This document shows positions 35,939 through 46,824 of a DNA stretch of 64,000 nt, piece by piece. A program made the position numbers and the translations under genes. Position 1 is the stretch's first letter; every line of letters begins with the position of its first letter. Where the stretch lies: the NCBI RefSeq assembly GCF_003628555.1, contig NZ_CP021731.1, positions 3,224,001 through 3,288,000 of the forward strand, given 5' to 3'. This DNA is from Azoarcus sp. DN11 (GTDB taxonomy: Bacteria; Pseudomonadota; Gammaproteobacteria; Burkholderiales; Rhodocyclaceae). Below the pieces are notes generated by a model. That model ran no database searches. It saw nothing but the letters and a program-made list of their open reading frames with translations, and was not told the origin of the DNA.

Positions 35939-37803
35939 ACCTGAATCTCATCCACCTTGTGACCCGCCAGCGCCTGACGGATGCTCTTGTCCATGCGGCG
36001 GGCGGCAAATTCGTTGGTAGCACGGGACAGCGCTTCCGTGCTGCGCTTGATGGCACGCGGATCGTGGCCGGCGGCCATGTCGCGCGTTTCGGCGATCGCG
36101 GCCTCGATGGCGGCACGCTCCTCGTCGCTCAGCAGGCCGCCATCCTGCTCCAGCGCGGCGAGCGTCGCCTCGATCACGCGATCGGCCTCGACCTGCTGCT
36201 CGCGCAGCGCGCGCACGTCGATGTCCTCGGACGCACGCTCGACGCCGTCGCGCAGCATACCGGCGATCTCGTCGTCGGTCAGCCCGTAGGACGGCTTCAC
36301 CAGCACGCTGGCCTCGACGCCCGACGACATCTCGCGTGCCGACACCGACAGCAGACCGTCCGCATCGACCTGGAACGTCACGCGGATACGTGCCGCACCG
36401 GCCGCCATCGGCGGAATGCCGCGCAGCTCGAAGCGCGCCAGCGAGCGACAGTCGGCGACGAGTTCGCGTTCACCCTGCACGACGTGGAAGGCCATCGCCG
36501 TCTGGCCGTCCTTGTAGGTCGTGAATTCCTGCCCACGGGCGATCGGCAGCGTCGAGTTGCGCGGCACGACCTTCTCGGTCAGCCCACCCATCGTCTCGAG
36601 GCCGAGCGACAGCGGGATCACGTCGAGCAGCAGCCAGTCGTCGTCTTCCTTGCGGTTGCCTGCGAGCACGTTCGCCTGGATCGCCGCGCCCAGCGCGACG
36701 ACCTTGTCCGGATCGAGGTTGGTGAGCGGCTCCTGGCCGAAGAAATCCGCCACCGCGCGCTGGATATGCGGCATGCGGGTCGCACCGCCGACCATCACGA
36801 CGCCCTTGACGTCCTCGGGAGCGAGGCCGGCATCGCGCAGCACCTTGCGCATCGGTGCGACGGTCTTCTGCACGAGGTGCCTCGTCATGTCGGCGAACTG
36901 TTCGCGCGTCACGACCAGATCCACCTTCTCGCCGGTCGACAGCACCGCCTTGATCGTCGCCTCCTCGCAGGCGGTCAGCAATTCCTTGGCTTCGCGCGCC
37001 TTCATCAGCAGGCGTCGGGCGTCCTCGCTCGTGGGCGGATCGATCTCGCTCTGGTCCAGCGCCCAGCAGAACAGGCGGTGATCGAAGTCGTCGCCGCCCA
37101 GCGCCGCATCGCCGTTGGTCGCCAGCACCTCGAAAATGCCGTGCGAGAGCTTCAGGATGGACAGGTCGAAGGTGCCGCCGCCGAGGTCGTACACCGCATA
37201 GACGCCCTCCGCCGCGTTGTCGAGGCCGTACGCCACCGCGGCGGCGGTCGGCTCGTTGAGCAGCCGCAACACGTTGAGTCCGGCCAGCTTTGCCGCGTCC
37301 TTGGTCGCCTGCCGCTGCGCGTCGTCGAAATAGGCCGGCACGGTGATCACCGCGCCGGTGAGTTCGCCCCCCAGGCTCGCCTTCCCGCGCTCGCCGAGCA
37401 CCTTGAGGATTTCGGCCGAGATTTCCACCGGGGACTTGATGCCCTGCACCGTGCGCAGGCGCAGCATTCCGCCCGCATCGACGAAGTCGTAGGGCATCGA
37501 TTCGATGTAGGCGACATCCTTGAGGCCACGCCCCATGAAGCGCTTGACCGACATGATCGTGTTCTTCGGATCCGTCGCATGCGCGACCGCCGCACTGCGG
37601 CCGACCTCGACTTTGCCATCGGTGTGGTAGCGGACGATGGACGGAACCATTGACCGCCCCTCCTCATCCACCAGACACACCGCGATACCGTTGCGCACCG
37701 TCGCCACCAGCGAATTCGTGGTGCCGAGGTCGATGCCGACGGCAAGGCGGTGCTTGTGCGGCTCGGTCGACAGACCGGGCTCGGCAATCTGCAAAAGGGC
37801 CAT
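35935..37803 (-). CDS. hscA: Fe-S assembly chaperone HscA (Hsp70 family)
   Basis: 622 aa. Nucleotide-binding domain with [28 protein letters not shown] and [14 protein letters not shown]; substrate domain and helical lid follow. Residues of the ISC-dedicated Hsp70 rather than DnaK: no long acidic tail, and it is paired with hscB. Releases clusters from IscU via the LPPVK motif. Overlaps hscB by one base. Confidence 0.97.
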   Translation of the reverse strand: MALLQIAEPGLSTEPHKHRLAVGIDLGTTNSLVATVRNGIAVCLVDEEGRSMVPSIVRYHTDGKVEVGRSAAVAHATDPKNTIMSVKRFMGRGLKDVAYIESMPYDFVDAGGMLRLRTVQGIKSPVEISAEILKVLGERGKASLGGELTGAVITVPAYFDDAQRQATKDAAKLAGLNVLRLLNEPTAAAVAYGLDNAAEGVYAVYDLGGGTFDLSILKLSHGIFEVLATNGDAALGGDDFDHRLFCWALDQSEIDPPTSEDARRLLMKAREAKELLTACEEATIKAVLSTGEKVDLVVTREQFADMTRHLVQKTVAPMRKVLRDAGLAPEDVKGVVMVGGATRMPHIQRAVADFFGQEPLTNLDPDKVVALGAAIQANVLAGNRKEDDDWLLLDVIPLSLGLETMGGLTEKVVPRNSTLPIARGQEFTTYKDGQTAMAFHVVQGERELVADCRSLARFELRGIPPMAAGAARIRVTFQVDADGLLSVSAREMSSGVEASVLVKPSYGLTDDEIAGMLRDGVERASEDIDVRALREQQVEADRVIEATLAALEQDGGLLSDEERAAIEAAIAETRDMAAGHDPRAIKRSTEALSRATNEFAARRMDKSIRQALAGHKVDEIQV

Positions 37804-38336
37804 CAGCTCTCCAGCGCCTCCAGGGCGTCGTCGATCTCGTGTTGGAGTTTTTCCATGAACATCAGGCGACGCACGGTCTCTGCGGCGCTCGCGTAGTCCT
37901 GCTCGTCGTCACACTGCCGCGCCAGTTCGTCGAAGACCTCGCGCGAATGCTGGCGCAGCCGCGCATGCAGTTGCGTGAGCTCCTCGGATTCACGCGCCGC
38001 GCGTGCTTCCTCGACCGCCTCGCGCCATTCCATCTGCTCCATCAGGAAGGCCGGGGACATCGCCGTATTCGTGTGCAGCCCGGCATCGACACCCATCAGC
38101 TCGAGCAGGTAGGTCGCACGCGGCAGGGGCTTGCGCAGCGTGCGGAAGCCCTCGTTCACCTGCGTCGCCCACTGCATCGACAGGCGCTTCTCGCTGTCGG
38201 GCAGATGCGCGAAGCGGTCGGGATGCACCCGCCCTTGCAGGTCATGGAAGGCGAGTTCCAGCGCGGCCTCGTCGATGCGAAACCGCCGCGGCAGCCCGAA
38301 CAGTTCGAAGAAGTCCTGCTGGAAATCGATGCTCAT
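37803..38336 (-). CDS. hscB: Fe-S assembly J-domain co-chaperone HscB
   Basis: 177 aa. N-terminal J domain with the HPD tripeptide in [13 protein letters not shown], and a C-terminal three-helix domain that binds IscU. Stimulates HscA ATPase. Nineteen bases after iscA. Confidence 0.95.
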   Translation of the reverse strand: MSIDFQQDFFELFGLPRRFRIDEAALELAFHDLQGRVHPDRFAHLPDSEKRLSMQWATQVNEGFRTLRKPLPRATYLLELMGVDAGLHTNTAMSPAFLMEQMEWREAVEEARAARESEELTQLHARLRQHSREVFDELARQCDDEQDYASAAETVRRLMFMEKLQHEIDDALEALES

Positions 38337-38355
38337 CGGATCCGCGCTCGCCGCC

Positions 38356-38679
38356 TCAGACGTTGAAGCTCTCGCCGCAGCCGCACGAGTCCTTGACGTT
38401 CGGGTTGTTGAACTTGAAGCCTTCGTTCAGGCCCTCGCGCACGAAGTCGAGCTCGGTGCCATCGAGGTAAGCCAGGCTTTTCTGGTCGACGATGACCTTC
38501 ACGCCGTTGCTCTCGAACACCACGTCGTCGTCATGCGTCTCATCGACGAACTCCAGACGGTAGGCCATGCCTGAACACCCCGAGGTCCGCACCCCGAGAC
38601 GGATCCCCAAGCCCTTGCCGCGCTTGGCGATGAAGTTCGAAACGTGCTTGGCCGCGCTCGTGCTCACAGTGACGCTCAT
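38356..38679 (-). CDS. iscA: Fe-S assembly A-type carrier IscA
   Basis: 107 aa. Three conserved cysteines: Cys35 (SGCSGMAY) and Cys99/Cys101 (DSCGCGESF). Carries iron or a cluster to target proteins. Fits the A-type family length and the isc gene order. Confidence 0.97.
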   Translation of the reverse strand: MSVTVSTSAAKHVSNFIAKRGKGLGIRLGVRTSGCSGMAYRLEFVDETHDDDVVFESNGVKVIVDQKSLAYLDGTELDFVREGLNEGFKFNNPNVKDSCGCGESFNV

Positions 38680-38696
38680 GATTCCGCCTCCCGATG

Positions 38697-39080
38697 TCAG
38701 CCTTCGTGCTTCTTCTTGTAGTCCGCCACTGCCGCCTTGATCGCGTCTTCCGCGAGGATCGAGCAGTGGATTTTAACCGGCGGCAGCGCAAGCTCGTCCG
38801 CGATCTGGGTGTTCTTGATCTCGAGCGCCTGTTCGACGGTCTTGCCCTTGACCCACTCGGTCACGAGCGAGCTCGACGCGATCGCCGAGCCGCAGCCGTA
38901 AGTCTTGAACTTCGCGTCCTCGATGACGCCGTCCTTGCCCACCTTGATCTGCAGCTTCATCACGTCGCCACAGGCCGGCGCGCCCACCATGCCGGTGCCC
39001 ACGCCTTCGTCGTCCTTCGAGAACGCGCCGACGTTGCGGGGATTCTCGTAGTGATCGAGCACTTTTTCGCTGTATGCCAT
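38697..39080 (-). CDS. iscU: Fe-S cluster scaffold IscU
   Basis: 127 aa. Ligands Cys37, Asp39 (ACGD), Cys63 (GCGSA) and Cys106 (HCSILAEDA), with the HscA recognition motif LPPVK just before Cys106. Assembles 2Fe-2S and 4Fe-4S clusters with IscS. Distinct from SufU at 2.3-2.9 kb. Confidence 0.98.
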   Translation of the reverse strand: MAYSEKVLDHYENPRNVGAFSKDDEGVGTGMVGAPACGDVMKLQIKVGKDGVIEDAKFKTYGCGSAIASSSLVTEWVKGKTVEQALEIKNTQIADELALPPVKIHCSILAEDAIKAAVADYKKKHEG

Positions 39081-39103
39081 TTTCGTTCTCCTGTCTCAAG
39101 TGC

Positions 39104-40315
39104 TCAGTGGGCTGCCCACTGCACGCTATTCAGATCGACGCCTTCCTGCACCATTTCCCACAGCGGCGACAGTTCGCGCAGCTTGCCGATCTTCTCGTGC
39201 AGCAGGCGGATCGCGTAATCGACTTCCTCTTCGGTCGTGAAGCGGCCGATCGTGAAGCGGATCGAGCTGTGCGCCAGCTCGTCGTTGCGCCCCAGCGCGC
39301 GCAGCACATAGGACGGCTCCAGGCTCGCCGAAGTACAGGCGGAGCCGCTCGACACCGCGATGTCCTTGACCGCCATGATCAGCGATTCGCCCTCGACGTA
39401 GGCGAAGGAGATGTTGAGGTTGTGCGGAACGCGCTGCTCGAGGTCGCCGTTCACATAGGTCGCATCGAGATCCTGCAGGCCCTTCAGCAGGCGGTCGCGC
39501 AGCATGCGGATGCGCTCGTTCTCGACTTTCATCTCCTCGCGCGCGATGCGGAAAGCCTCACCCATGCCGACGATCTGGTGCGTCGCCAGCGTGCCCGAGC
39601 GCAGACCGCGCTCGTGGCCGCCGCCATGCATCTGCGCCTCGAGGCGCGCGCGCGGCTTGCGGCGCACGTACAGCGCGCCGATGCCCTTCGGGCCGTAGGT
39701 CTTGTGCGCCGAGAAGGACATCAGGTCGACCTTCAGCGTCTGCAGGTCGATGTCGACCTTGCCCGTCGCCTGCGCGGCATCGACGTGGAAAGTGATGCCC
39801 TTCTCGCGGCAGATCTCGCCGATCTCCGCGATCGGCTGGATCACGCCGATCTCGTTATTCACGAACATCGCCGACACGAGGATCGTGTCCGGGCGCAGCG
39901 CGTCCCTGAACGCGGCCAGATCGATCAGGCCGTTCTCCTGCACGTCGAGATAAGTCGCCTCGAAGCCCTGGCGCTCGAGCTCGCGGAAGGTGTCGAGCAC
40001 GGCCTTGTGCTCGGTCTTCACCGTAATGATGTGCTTGCCCTTGCCCTTGTAGAACTGCGCGGCACCCTTGATTGCGAGGTTGTTCGATTCGGTCGCGCCC
40101 GACGTCCACACGATTTCCTTTGCGTCCGCATTGACCAGCGCAGCGACCTGCTCGCGCGCGTCCTCGACCGCCTTCTCGGCTTCCCAGCCGTAGGCATGCG
40201 AGCGGCTCGCCGGGTTGCCGAAATGTTCGGTAAGCCAGGGAATCATCGCCTGAGCGACGCGCGGATCGACCGGCGTTGTGGCGGAGTAGTCCAGGTAGAT
40301 CGGAAACTTCAGCAT
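39104..40315 (-). CDS. iscS: Cysteine desulfurase IscS
   Basis: 403 aa. PLP lysine in [23 protein letters not shown]; catalytic Cys327 in [17 protein letters not shown], in the long mobile loop of group I enzymes, one residue off the E. coli number. C-terminal [13 protein letters not shown] binds partner proteins. Provides sulfur for Fe-S, tRNA thiolation and other pathways. Preceded by a second desulfurase gene. Confidence 0.98.
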   Translation of the reverse strand: MLKFPIYLDYSATTPVDPRVAQAMIPWLTEHFGNPASRSHAYGWEAEKAVEDAREQVAALVNADAKEIVWTSGATESNNLAIKGAAQFYKGKGKHIITVKTEHKAVLDTFRELERQGFEATYLDVQENGLIDLAAFRDALRPDTILVSAMFVNNEIGVIQPIAEIGEICREKGITFHVDAAQATGKVDIDLQTLKVDLMSFSAHKTYGPKGIGALYVRRKPRARLEAQMHGGGHERGLRSGTLATHQIVGMGEAFRIAREEMKVENERIRMLRDRLLKGLQDLDATYVNGDLEQRVPHNLNISFAYVEGESLIMAVKDIAVSSGSACTSASLEPSYVLRALGRNDELAHSSIRFTIGRFTTEEEVDYAIRLLHEKIGKLRELSPLWEMVQEGVDLNSVQWAAH

Positions 40316-40340
40316 CGGTATTCCTCCGTCGGTCGTTCGA

Positions 40341-41492
40341 TTATTGGACCGCCACCGCGGTCAGGTTATTCAGTTCAGCGATCTGCCGGCCCAGGCAGGC
40401 CAGGAAATCGGTCACATCGTTTTCGCGCGTGTCGCGCCCCAGGCTGACCCGCACGGCGCCGCGCGCAATCTCGCGCTCGACCCCCATCGCGAGCAAGGTG
40501 TGCGACGGCTCCGGATTCGCGCTCGAACACGCGGAACCGCTCGCGCACGCGAACCCGGCGCGATCGAGCTTCGCCACCAGCGTTTCGCCGTCCAGACCCT
40601 GGGCGGCGAAGAATACGGTATTCGGCAGGCGCGGCACACCCGCGGAAAAAATCCGCATGCCATGCCCGGCCAATCCTGCCTCAAGACGATCGCGCAGCGC
40701 GGACAGCCGCGCATTCTCCTCGGACACGCGCGCCGCCGCCAGTTCGCAGGCGAGGCCGAAGCCGACGATCGCCGCAACGTTCTCGGTGCCGGAGCGCAAA
40801 CCACGCTCCTGACCGCCGCCGGCAAGCAGCGGCGCAAGCTCCAGCCGCTTGTCGACCACCAGCGCACCGGCGCCCAGCGGACCGCCCACCTTGTGCGCCG
40901 ACAGCGTCATCGCATTGACGCCCAGCGCGCGAAAATCAACGCCGATCTTGCCCAGGGCCTGCACCGCGTCAGTGTGAAACCAGGCGCCCGCTTCCCTCGC
41001 TTCGCGCGCCAGCGCCACGACATCCTGCAGCACGCCGGTCTCGTTGTTCGCGAGCATCACCGACACGAGCGCCGGCTTTGCCGCCAGCACAGCCTGCCAG
41101 TCGGAACTCTTGACCAGCCCCGTGCGGTCCACCGCGATCTCGCGCACCGTCCAGTCGGCGCGCCGCAACTGCTTCGCCGGCTCGCGCACACAGGGATGCT
41201 CGATCGCGCTGATCGCAATCAGCCCGGGCTTCATCAGGCCCGCAGCGCCCTTCACGAACAGGTTGTTCGCTTCGGTACCGCCGCTCGTGAAGATCACTTC
41301 GGTCGCATGGGCACCAACTGCGGCCGCCACCTTCGCGCGCGCCTCGTCGATCGCCGCGCGCGCCTGACGGCCATATTCATGCCGGCTCGACGCATTGCCG
41401 AAGCGGCTGCCCAGCCACGGCAGCATCGCCTCGCGCACCGCCGCATCGAGCGGTGCGGTAGCGTTCCAGTCGAGATAGACGGGGGCGAACAC
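40341..41492 (-). CDS. Second NifS/IscS-like cysteine desulfurase in the isc operon
   Basis: 383 aa, group I class V aminotransferase fold: [11 protein letters not shown] at the N-terminus, the PLP lysine in [15 protein letters not shown], and a catalytic Cys322 in [18 protein letters not shown]. All key residues are kept, so it should be active. It lies between iscR (17 bp) and iscS (25 bp), where most isc operons have nothing. It lacks the IscS C-terminal partner-binding tail and ends [10 protein letters not shown], so it may serve a different acceptor. NifS- or IscS2-type naming is uncertain. Confidence 0.9.
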   Translation of the reverse strand: MFAPVYLDWNATAPLDAAVREAMLPWLGSRFGNASSRHEYGRQARAAIDEARAKVAAAVGAHATEVIFTSGGTEANNLFVKGAAGLMKPGLIAISAIEHPCVREPAKQLRRADWTVREIAVDRTGLVKSSDWQAVLAAKPALVSVMLANNETGVLQDVVALAREAREAGAWFHTDAVQALGKIGVDFRALGVNAMTLSAHKVGGPLGAGALVVDKRLELAPLLAGGGQERGLRSGTENVAAIVGFGLACELAAARVSEENARLSALRDRLEAGLAGHGMRIFSAGVPRLPNTVFFAAQGLDGETLVAKLDRAGFACASGSACSSANPEPSHTLLAMGVEREIARGAVRVSLGRDTRENDVTDFLACLGRQIAELNNLTAVAVQ

Positions 41493-41509
41493 GCTGACGC
41501 GATCCCGTG

Positions 41510-41992
41510 TCAGGCCGCAGCCGCCTCGCGCATCGCAACCATCGCGCGCCGGCGCACGTCCTTGAGCACGCTCATGTCCGGATCCGCCTTGACCTCGCGA
41601 TGGACCAACGCATTCAGCGTCACCGAGTCGAGATACTCATACATGCGCTTGTTGAGGTTCGCCCACAGGTCGTGGGTCAGGCAGCGATGCTCGTCCTGAC
41701 AGTTCTGCTTTCCGCCGCACTGCGTCGCGTCGAGCGGCTCATCCACGGCGACGATGATGTCGGCGACGGTGATGCGCGACATGTCGCGCGCCAGCCGATA
41801 ACCGCCACCCGGCCCCCGCACGCTGGAGACCAGCTTGTGACGACGCAGTTTGCCGAACAGCTGCTCGAGATACGACAGCGAGATCTTCTGCCGATCGGCA
41901 ATACCCGCCAGCGTCACCGGACCCTCACTCTGGCGCGATGCCAGATCGATCATGGCGGTAACGGCAAATCGTCCTTTGGTGGTCAGTCTCAT
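41510..41992 (-). CDS. iscR: Fe-S cluster regulator IscR
   Basis: 160 aa Rrf2-family regulator. Winged helix with MRLTTKGRFAVTAMIDLA and RQKISLSYLEQLF; 2Fe-2S ligands Cys92, Cys98, Cys104 and His107 match E. coli IscR exactly. As holo-protein it should repress its own operon through type 1 sites. Ribosome site AAGGAG 7 bp upstream. Two sites overlapping a strong promoter lie 41-93 bp upstream. Confidence 0.98.
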   Translation of the reverse strand: MRLTTKGRFAVTAMIDLASRQSEGPVTLAGIADRQKISLSYLEQLFGKLRRHKLVSSVRGPGGGYRLARDMSRITVADIIVAVDEPLDATQCGGKQNCQDEHRCLTHDLWANLNKRMYEYLDSVTLNALVHREVKADPDMSVLKDVRRRAMVAMREAAAA

Positions 41993-42032
41993 GTTGGAGC
42001 TCCTTCTATCGCGGAGATTCTCGCCCAGGGAA

Positions 42033-42057
42033 ATACCCGAACGTTTCGCTCAACTAT
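42033..42057 (-). promoter_or_regulatory. IscR type 1 binding site, proximal
   Basis: Matches the 25-bp type 1 consensus ATASYYGACTRWWWYAGTCRRSTAT at 21 of 25 positions by my alignment; the mismatches lie in the inner GACT/AGTC positions. It covers the -10 box of the iscR promoter, consistent with repression by holo-IscR. Confidence 0.75.
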
Positions 42058-42081
42058 ACGGAGCCCGACAAAATCAGTCAA
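42053..42081 (-). promoter_or_regulatory. Sigma-70 promoter of the isc operon
   Basis: On the minus strand TTGACT (42076-42081), a 17-bp spacer and TATAGT (42053-42058). Near-consensus and overlapped by both IscR sites; the start of transcription would fall near 42045, about 50 bp before iscR. Confidence 0.85.
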
Positions 42082-42085
42082 CTAC
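42061..42085 (-). promoter_or_regulatory. IscR type 1 binding site, distal
   Basis: Matches the type 1 consensus at 20 of 25, with the YYGAC and AGTCRRSTA halves nearly complete. It covers the -35 box. A third, weaker AGTCAACCAT half-site follows at 42099-42108, inside the 3' end of cysE. Confidence 0.75.
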
Positions 42086-42096
42086 TCGGATGTCAC

Positions 42097-42864
42097 TCAG
42101 TCAACCATCTTCGATAGACGTTGCGCGTCGAACTCGTCGCTCTTCTCGATCGTCGCATCGAGGCTGAAACCCGCCTTCTCGAGCCGCTCGACCAGCAACT
42201 GGATGCGGCGATCGGTTTCCACCGCGTGATCGAGCAGGCCATGCAGCGCCTTCGTCAGCGGATCATCCATCTGCTTCGTCACGCCATAGGCCGAGAATCC
42301 CATCTGCTCGGCCTTCTGCTCGCGCGCACGGTCACGCGCGTTGTCACGGTCCGGCTCGATGACCCGCGCCGGGTTGCCCACGGCGGTCGCACCCGCCGGC
42401 ACCGGTTTCACGACGACAGCGTTGGAGCCGACGCGCGCGCCATCCCCGACCGTGAAGCCCCCCAGCACCTTGGCGCCCGCGCCGATCACGACGCCCTTTC
42501 CCAGCGTCGGATGACGCTTGGTGCCGCGATAGAGCGAGGTGCCGCCCAGCGTCACCGCCTGATAGATCGTGCAGTCGTCGCCGATCTCCGCCGTCTCGCC
42601 GATCACCACGCCCATGCCATGATCGATGAAGACCCGCCTGCCGATCGTGGCCCCCGGGTGGATCTCGATCCCGGTAAGGAAACGGCTGACGTGGCTGACG
42701 AAACGCCCGACCCAGTAGAACCCGCGCGTCCACGCCGCATGCGCGAACCGGTGCATGAAGAGCGCATGCACGCCCGGGTAGCAGGTCAGCACTTCCCAGG
42801 TCGAGCGGGCCGCGGGGTCGCGCTCGCGAACGCTGGCCAGATCTTCGCGCAGACGTCTGAACAT
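42097..42864 (-). CDS. cysE: Serine O-acetyltransferase
   Basis: 255 aa. Short N-terminal helical domain, then a left-handed beta-helix with [25 protein letters not shown], the catalytic His in HGMG, and [24 protein letters not shown]. Of the epsilon/CysE short type with a long charged C-tail. Makes O-acetylserine for cysteine, the sulfur donor of IscS next door. The stop abuts the iscR control region. Confidence 0.93.
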   Translation of the reverse strand: MFRRLREDLASVRERDPAARSTWEVLTCYPGVHALFMHRFAHAAWTRGFYWVGRFVSHVSRFLTGIEIHPGATIGRRVFIDHGMGVVIGETAEIGDDCTIYQAVTLGGTSLYRGTKRHPTLGKGVVIGAGAKVLGGFTVGDGARVGSNAVVVKPVPAGATAVGNPARVIEPDRDNARDRAREQKAEQMGFSAYGVTKQMDDPLTKALHGLLDHAVETDRRIQLLVERLEKAGFSLDATIEKSDEFDAQRLSKMVD

Positions 42865-42905
42865 GAATGATTGCTCCGGTGTCCGAATGTCAATTCCCGA
42901 CGATT

Positions 42906-43634
42906 TTAGTCAGCTTTGCGTTCAAACGCACTAATAATGCCGCGAAGGATGTTTACTTCCTCCCTTTCGAGCCGGACGCGACCGAACAGGCGCCGCAAAC
43001 GCTGCAACAGACGTTTCGGATTGGCGGGATCGTAGAAACCGCTGACCGTCATCGCCCTTTCCAGGTGGCGATGAAAACCTTCCACGTCCTCAAACGGCGC
43101 CAGGTCGGGCAGCGACTCCGCGGGCGGCGCCGGATCCAGCGCCGTCATCCGCAGCTCATAGCACAGCAACTGCACCGCGGCACCAAGGTTGAGCGACGAA
43201 AAACCGGGGTTGGCCGGAATCGTCACCGGCATCGAGCAGAGCCCGACCTCGTCGTTCGTGAGCCCGCTCGTTTCGTTGCCGAACACCAGCGCCACCTCGC
43301 CCTTACCGGCGAACGACACCAGCTCCGGAGCGGCCTCGCGCGCGTTGCGCACCGGCACCGAGCGCTCGCGCCGTCGTGCCGTGACGGCGGCCGACAGGAT
43401 CGTGCCTTCGAGCGCCTCCTCGAGCGAGCCGACAACCCGCGCGGCCGCCAGGAGGTCGCCGGCCCCGGAGGCGCGCGCGTCCGCCACCGGATCGGGGAAG
43501 GAGGCGGGCTCGACCAGCCACAGCCGGCTCAGCCCCATCGTCTTCATCGCGCGCGCAGCGGCGCCGATGTTGCCGGGATGGCTGGTACGGGAAAGTACGA
43601 TACGGATGCGGTCGAGCGCGATGGCGCCGTTCAT
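42906..43634 (-). CDS. trmJ: tRNA (cytidine/uridine-2'-O-)-methyltransferase TrmJ
   Basis: 242 aa from ATG 43634 ([30 protein letters not shown]). SPOUT fold; SAM knot motifs are [16 protein letters not shown] and [27 protein letters not shown]. Methylates position 32 of several tRNAs. The long upstream frame overlaps the divergent suhB and is rejected. Common neighbour of cysE-iscR. Confidence 0.94.
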   Translation of the reverse strand: MNGAIALDRIRIVLSRTSHPGNIGAAARAMKTMGLSRLWLVEPASFPDPVADARASGAGDLLAAARVVGSLEEALEGTILSAAVTARRRERSVPVRNAREAAPELVSFAGKGEVALVFGNETSGLTNDEVGLCSMPVTIPANPGFSSLNLGAAVQLLCYELRMTALDPAPPAESLPDLAPFEDVEGFHRHLERAMTVSGFYDPANPKRLLQRLRRLFGRVRLEREEVNILRGIISAFERKAD

Positions 43635-43712
43635 ATTAAAATACTTCGTTTTATTGGAATTCTTTCGAGCGGGGCGCTCACCGGGCGCCCCGCTCCAACG
43701 AGACCGACGCGC

Positions 43713-44519
43713 ATGCACCCCACCCTCAACATCGCAGTGAAAGCCGCCCGCCGCGCGGGCTCCATCATCAATCGCGCCTCGCTGCAGCTGGACCAGGTGT
43801 CGGTCCAGGCGAAGTCTCCGAACGATTTCGTCACCGAGGTCGACCAGGCTGCCGAAGCCGCCATCATCGAGGTCCTGCGCGAGGCATACCCGGAGCACGG
43901 CATTCTAGCAGAGGAGTCCGGCGTGTCCGCGGAGTCGTCCGACAGCGAATACCAGTGGATCATCGACCCGATCGACGGCACGACGAACTTCATCCATGGC
44001 TTCCCGCAGTATGCGATCTCGATCGCCCTCGCAAAAGGCGGCGTGCTCGAGCAGGCCGTCATCTATGACGTCACGCGCAACGAACTCTTCACAGCCACCA
44101 AGGGGCGCGGCGCCTTCCTCAACGACCGCCGCATCCGCGTCTCGAAGCGCGTGCGCCTGAACGAATCGCTGATCGGCACGGGTTTCCCGTTCCGCGAATT
44201 CGACAATGTCGACGCCTATCTCGGGATGTTCAAGGACCTCACGCAGAAAACCGCCGGCATCCGCCGCCCCGGCGCGGCGTCGCTCGACCTCGCCTACGTC
44301 GCCTGCGCCCGTCTCGACGGCTTCTGGGAAATGGGGCTGCAACCCTGGGACATGGCGGCCGGCGTGCTGCTGATCCAGGAAGCCGGCGGACTCGTCAGCG
44401 ACCTGGCCGGTGAAACGGCCTTCATGGAAACCGGCAACGTCGTCGCCGGCACGCCGAAGATCTTCGGGCAGCTGCTGCCCATCATCCAGGCCCACCGCAC
44501 GGCGACGCTGCGCGCCTGA
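43713..44519 (+). CDS. suhB: Inositol-1-monophosphatase family protein SuhB
   Basis: 268 aa from ATG 43713. Metal-binding motifs EESG (residues near 68), [17 protein letters not shown] and [17 protein letters not shown] define the Li-sensitive phosphatase family. SuhB also binds the rRNA antitermination complex in enterics. Divergent from trmJ with a 78-bp AT-rich gap that probably holds both promoters. Confidence 0.95.
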   Translation: MHPTLNIAVKAARRAGSIINRASLQLDQVSVQAKSPNDFVTEVDQAAEAAIIEVLREAYPEHGILAEESGVSAESSDSEYQWIIDPIDGTTNFIHGFPQYAISIALAKGGVLEQAVIYDVTRNELFTATKGRGAFLNDRRIRVSKRVRLNESLIGTGFPFREFDNVDAYLGMFKDLTQKTAGIRRPGAASLDLAYVACARLDGFWEMGLQPWDMAAGVLLIQEAGGLVSDLAGETAFMETGNVVAGTPKIFGQLLPIIQAHRTATLRA

Positions 44520-44640
44520 GCAGGCCCAAGCGGACCGGGCAATCCGGTCCGCATTCGCCGGTCGACGCCACAACGGGCGAATTCGGTACGATGCACGCAC
44601 AACCGGCACGTCCTCCCATCCTTCCCACTCCCGGACGCCC

Positions 44641-46536
44641 ATGAATCCCACCGCCGAATCCTTTGCCCAGCTCGAGCTGAGCCCCGCCATCCTCGAAGCC
44701 CTGGCCGACATCGGATATGAGACTCCGTCGCCCATTCAGGCCGCCTGCATCCCGCACCTGCTCGCGGGCGACGACCTGCTGGGCGAAGCCCAGACCGGCA
44801 CCGGCAAGACGGCGGCGTTCGCCCTGCCCCTACTCGACCGCCTTGACCTCGCCGTGCGGCAGCCACAGGTCCTGGTGCTCGCGCCCACGCGCGAACTCGC
44901 CATCCAGGTCGCCGAGGCGTTTCAGCGCTATGCGAAGAACCTGCCCGGCTTCCATGTGCTGCCGATCTACGGCGGCCAGAGCATGGTCGTGCAGCTGCGC
45001 CAGCTGAGCCGCGGCGCGCACGTCGTGGTGGGCACCCCGGGGCGCGTGATGGACCACATCGAGCGCCGCAGCCTCAACCTCGACGGCCTCAGGACCCTCG
45101 TGCTCGACGAGGCCGACGAGATGCTGCGCATGGGCTTCATCGACGATGTCGAGTGGATCCTCGAGCACGTGCCGGCAGAGCGGCAGACGGCGCTGCTCTC
45201 CGCGACCATGCCCGATGCAATCCGGCGCGTCGCGCACCGCTACCTGAGCGAGCCGCGGGAAGTGAAGATCAAGGCCGCCACCGCGACGGTCACGACGATC
45301 CGCCAACGTTTCTGCCAGATCGCGGTCGCGCACAAGCTCGACGCGCTCACGCGCATCCTCGAGGTCGAGGAGGATTTCGATGCCGCCATCGTGTTCGTGC
45401 GCACCAAGACCGCGACCGTCGAGCTCGCCGAGAAGCTCGAAGCACGCGGCTATGCGGCGGCGGCACTGAACGGCGACATGACCCAGCAGCTGCGCGAGCG
45501 CGTGATCGAGCAGCTCAAGGGCGGCAGCCTCGACATCGTCGTCGCGACCGACGTCGCCGCCCGCGGCCTGGACGTACCGCGCATCAGCCACGTCATCAAC
45601 TACGACATTCCGTACGACACCGAGGCCTACGTTCACCGCATCGGCCGCACCGGACGCGCGGGCCGCACCGGCACCGCCATCCTCTTCGTCGCACCGCGCG
45701 AGGCGCGCATGCTGAAGGTCATCGAGCGGGCGACGCGCCAGCCGATCGAGCCGCTGCAACTGCCGTCGCGCGAAGCGGTCGCGGACAAGCGGGTTGCCGC
45801 CTTCCGCCAGCAGGTCGCCACGGTGCTCGAATCCGAGGACCTCGACTTCTTCCACGAGGTCGTCGCCGGCATCGAAGACAGCCACGCTGCGGACATCCAC
45901 GACATCGCCGCCGCGCTCGCCTTCCTCGCACAGCGCGAACGCCCCCTGCAGCTGCCTGGCAGCGGACCGGACATCGCGATGCAATCGGTCCCGCGCCCGG
46001 AGCGCCCGCCGCGCGAGAACCGCGACGCGATCCTGCAGCGCCGGCGCGAATTCTCGGACGGCCACCTGCAGCGCTACCGCATCGAGGTCGGCCGCAACCA
46101 GCAGGCAACCCCGAAGGACATCGTCGGCGCGATCGCGAACGAAGCCGGCATCGAAAGCCGCTTCATCGGCCAGATCAACCTCTACGAGGATTACAGCACC
46201 GTAGAGCTGCCGAGCGATTTGCCGCAGGACATGCTCGAAATCCTGCGCCGCGTGCGCATCAGGCAGCGTCAGCTCAACATCCGCCCGCTCGACTACGACG
46301 AGGCGCAGCGCGACGCCGCCCGCCCGCGCCCGGGCCCCGGCCCGCGCTTCGGCACGAAGCCCGACCACCGCCGCGACGACGCCCCCCGCAAGCCCTTCGC
46401 GAAGCCTTGGGACAAGCCCGCAGGCAAGCCGGCCGGCGATCGCCCGCATGCGGACAAATCCTTCCACGGCGAGCGCCGCGACACGCGCAGCACAGGCTTC
46501 AAGCCGGGCAAGAAAAAACCCCAGCGCGATCGCTGA
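44641..46536 (+). CDS. DEAD-box ATP-dependent RNA helicase, DeaD/CsdA-like
   Basis: 631 aa. Q motif FAQLELSPAILEALADIGYETPSPIQ in pieces, motif I AQTGTGKT, II LDEADEML, III SAT, VI HRIGRTGRAGRTG. After the helicase core comes a DbpA/CsdA-type RNA-binding region (YRIEVGRNQQATPKDIVGAIANEAGI) and a basic Pro/Arg/Lys tail. Likely cold or ribosome-assembly helicase. Start at 44641 rather than the longer frame that overlaps suhB. Confidence 0.92.
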   Translation: MNPTAESFAQLELSPAILEALADIGYETPSPIQAACIPHLLAGDDLLGEAQTGTGKTAAFALPLLDRLDLAVRQPQVLVLAPTRELAIQVAEAFQRYAKNLPGFHVLPIYGGQSMVVQLRQLSRGAHVVVGTPGRVMDHIERRSLNLDGLRTLVLDEADEMLRMGFIDDVEWILEHVPAERQTALLSATMPDAIRRVAHRYLSEPREVKIKAATATVTTIRQRFCQIAVAHKLDALTRILEVEEDFDAAIVFVRTKTATVELAEKLEARGYAAAALNGDMTQQLRERVIEQLKGGSLDIVVATDVAARGLDVPRISHVINYDIPYDTEAYVHRIGRTGRAGRTGTAILFVAPREARMLKVIERATRQPIEPLQLPSREAVADKRVAAFRQQVATVLESEDLDFFHEVVAGIEDSHAADIHDIAAALAFLAQRERPLQLPGSGPDIAMQSVPRPERPPRENRDAILQRRREFSDGHLQRYRIEVGRNQQATPKDIVGAIANEAGIESRFIGQINLYEDYSTVELPSDLPQDMLEILRRVRIRQRQLNIRPLDYDEAQRDAARPRPGPGPRFGTKPDHRRDDAPRKPFAKPWDKPAGKPAGDRPHADKSFHGERRDTRSTGFKPGKKKPQRDR

Positions 46537-46557
46537 AGACAGAATGATTACAGGTAG

Positions 46558-46585
46558 TTGACGCCATCAAAATACGACCTATAAT
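46558..46585 (+). promoter_or_regulatory. Promoter of the tRNA cluster
   Basis: TTGACG (46558-46563), 16 bp, TATAAT (46580-46585); 11 bp later the first tRNA-Gly begins. A GC-rich stretch (GGCGG) between the -10 box and the tRNA resembles a stringent discriminator. Confidence 0.85.
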
Positions 46586-46596
46586 GGCGGTCTTTC

Positions 46597-46672
46597 GCGG
46601 GAATAGCTCAGTTGGTAGAGCGCAACCTTGCCAAGGTTGAGGTCGCGAGTTCGAGACTCGTTTCCCGCTCCA
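46597..46672 (+). tRNA. tRNA-Gly(GCC), first copy
   Basis: 76 nt with encoded CCA. Acceptor GCGGGAA/TTCCCGC, D-arm AGCTCAGTTGGTAGAGC, anticodon stem-loop CCTTGCCAAGG giving GCC, T-arm with GTTCGAGAC. Sequence identical to the copy at 46825. Confidence 0.97.
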
Positions 46673-46741
46673 GATTTTCGGAAAGGCTCCGTAAAGCCTT
46701 TTCCCCGATCGAGACGCATCGGAAAGTCAGGCCAGACAAGT

Positions 46742-46815
46742 GGCGCGATAGCAAAGCGGTTATGCACCGGATTGCAAATCCGTGTAGGTCGGTTCGACTC
46801 CGGCTCGCGCCTCCA
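46742..46815 (+). tRNA. tRNA-Cys(GCA)
   Basis: 74 nt with CCA. Acceptor GGCGCGA/TCGCGCC; anticodon arm GGATTGCAAATCC with anticodon GCA; T-loop GGTTCGACTCC. Lies between two identical tRNA-Gly genes in one transcript. Confidence 0.97.
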
Positions 46816-46824
46816 GAAGTACAT

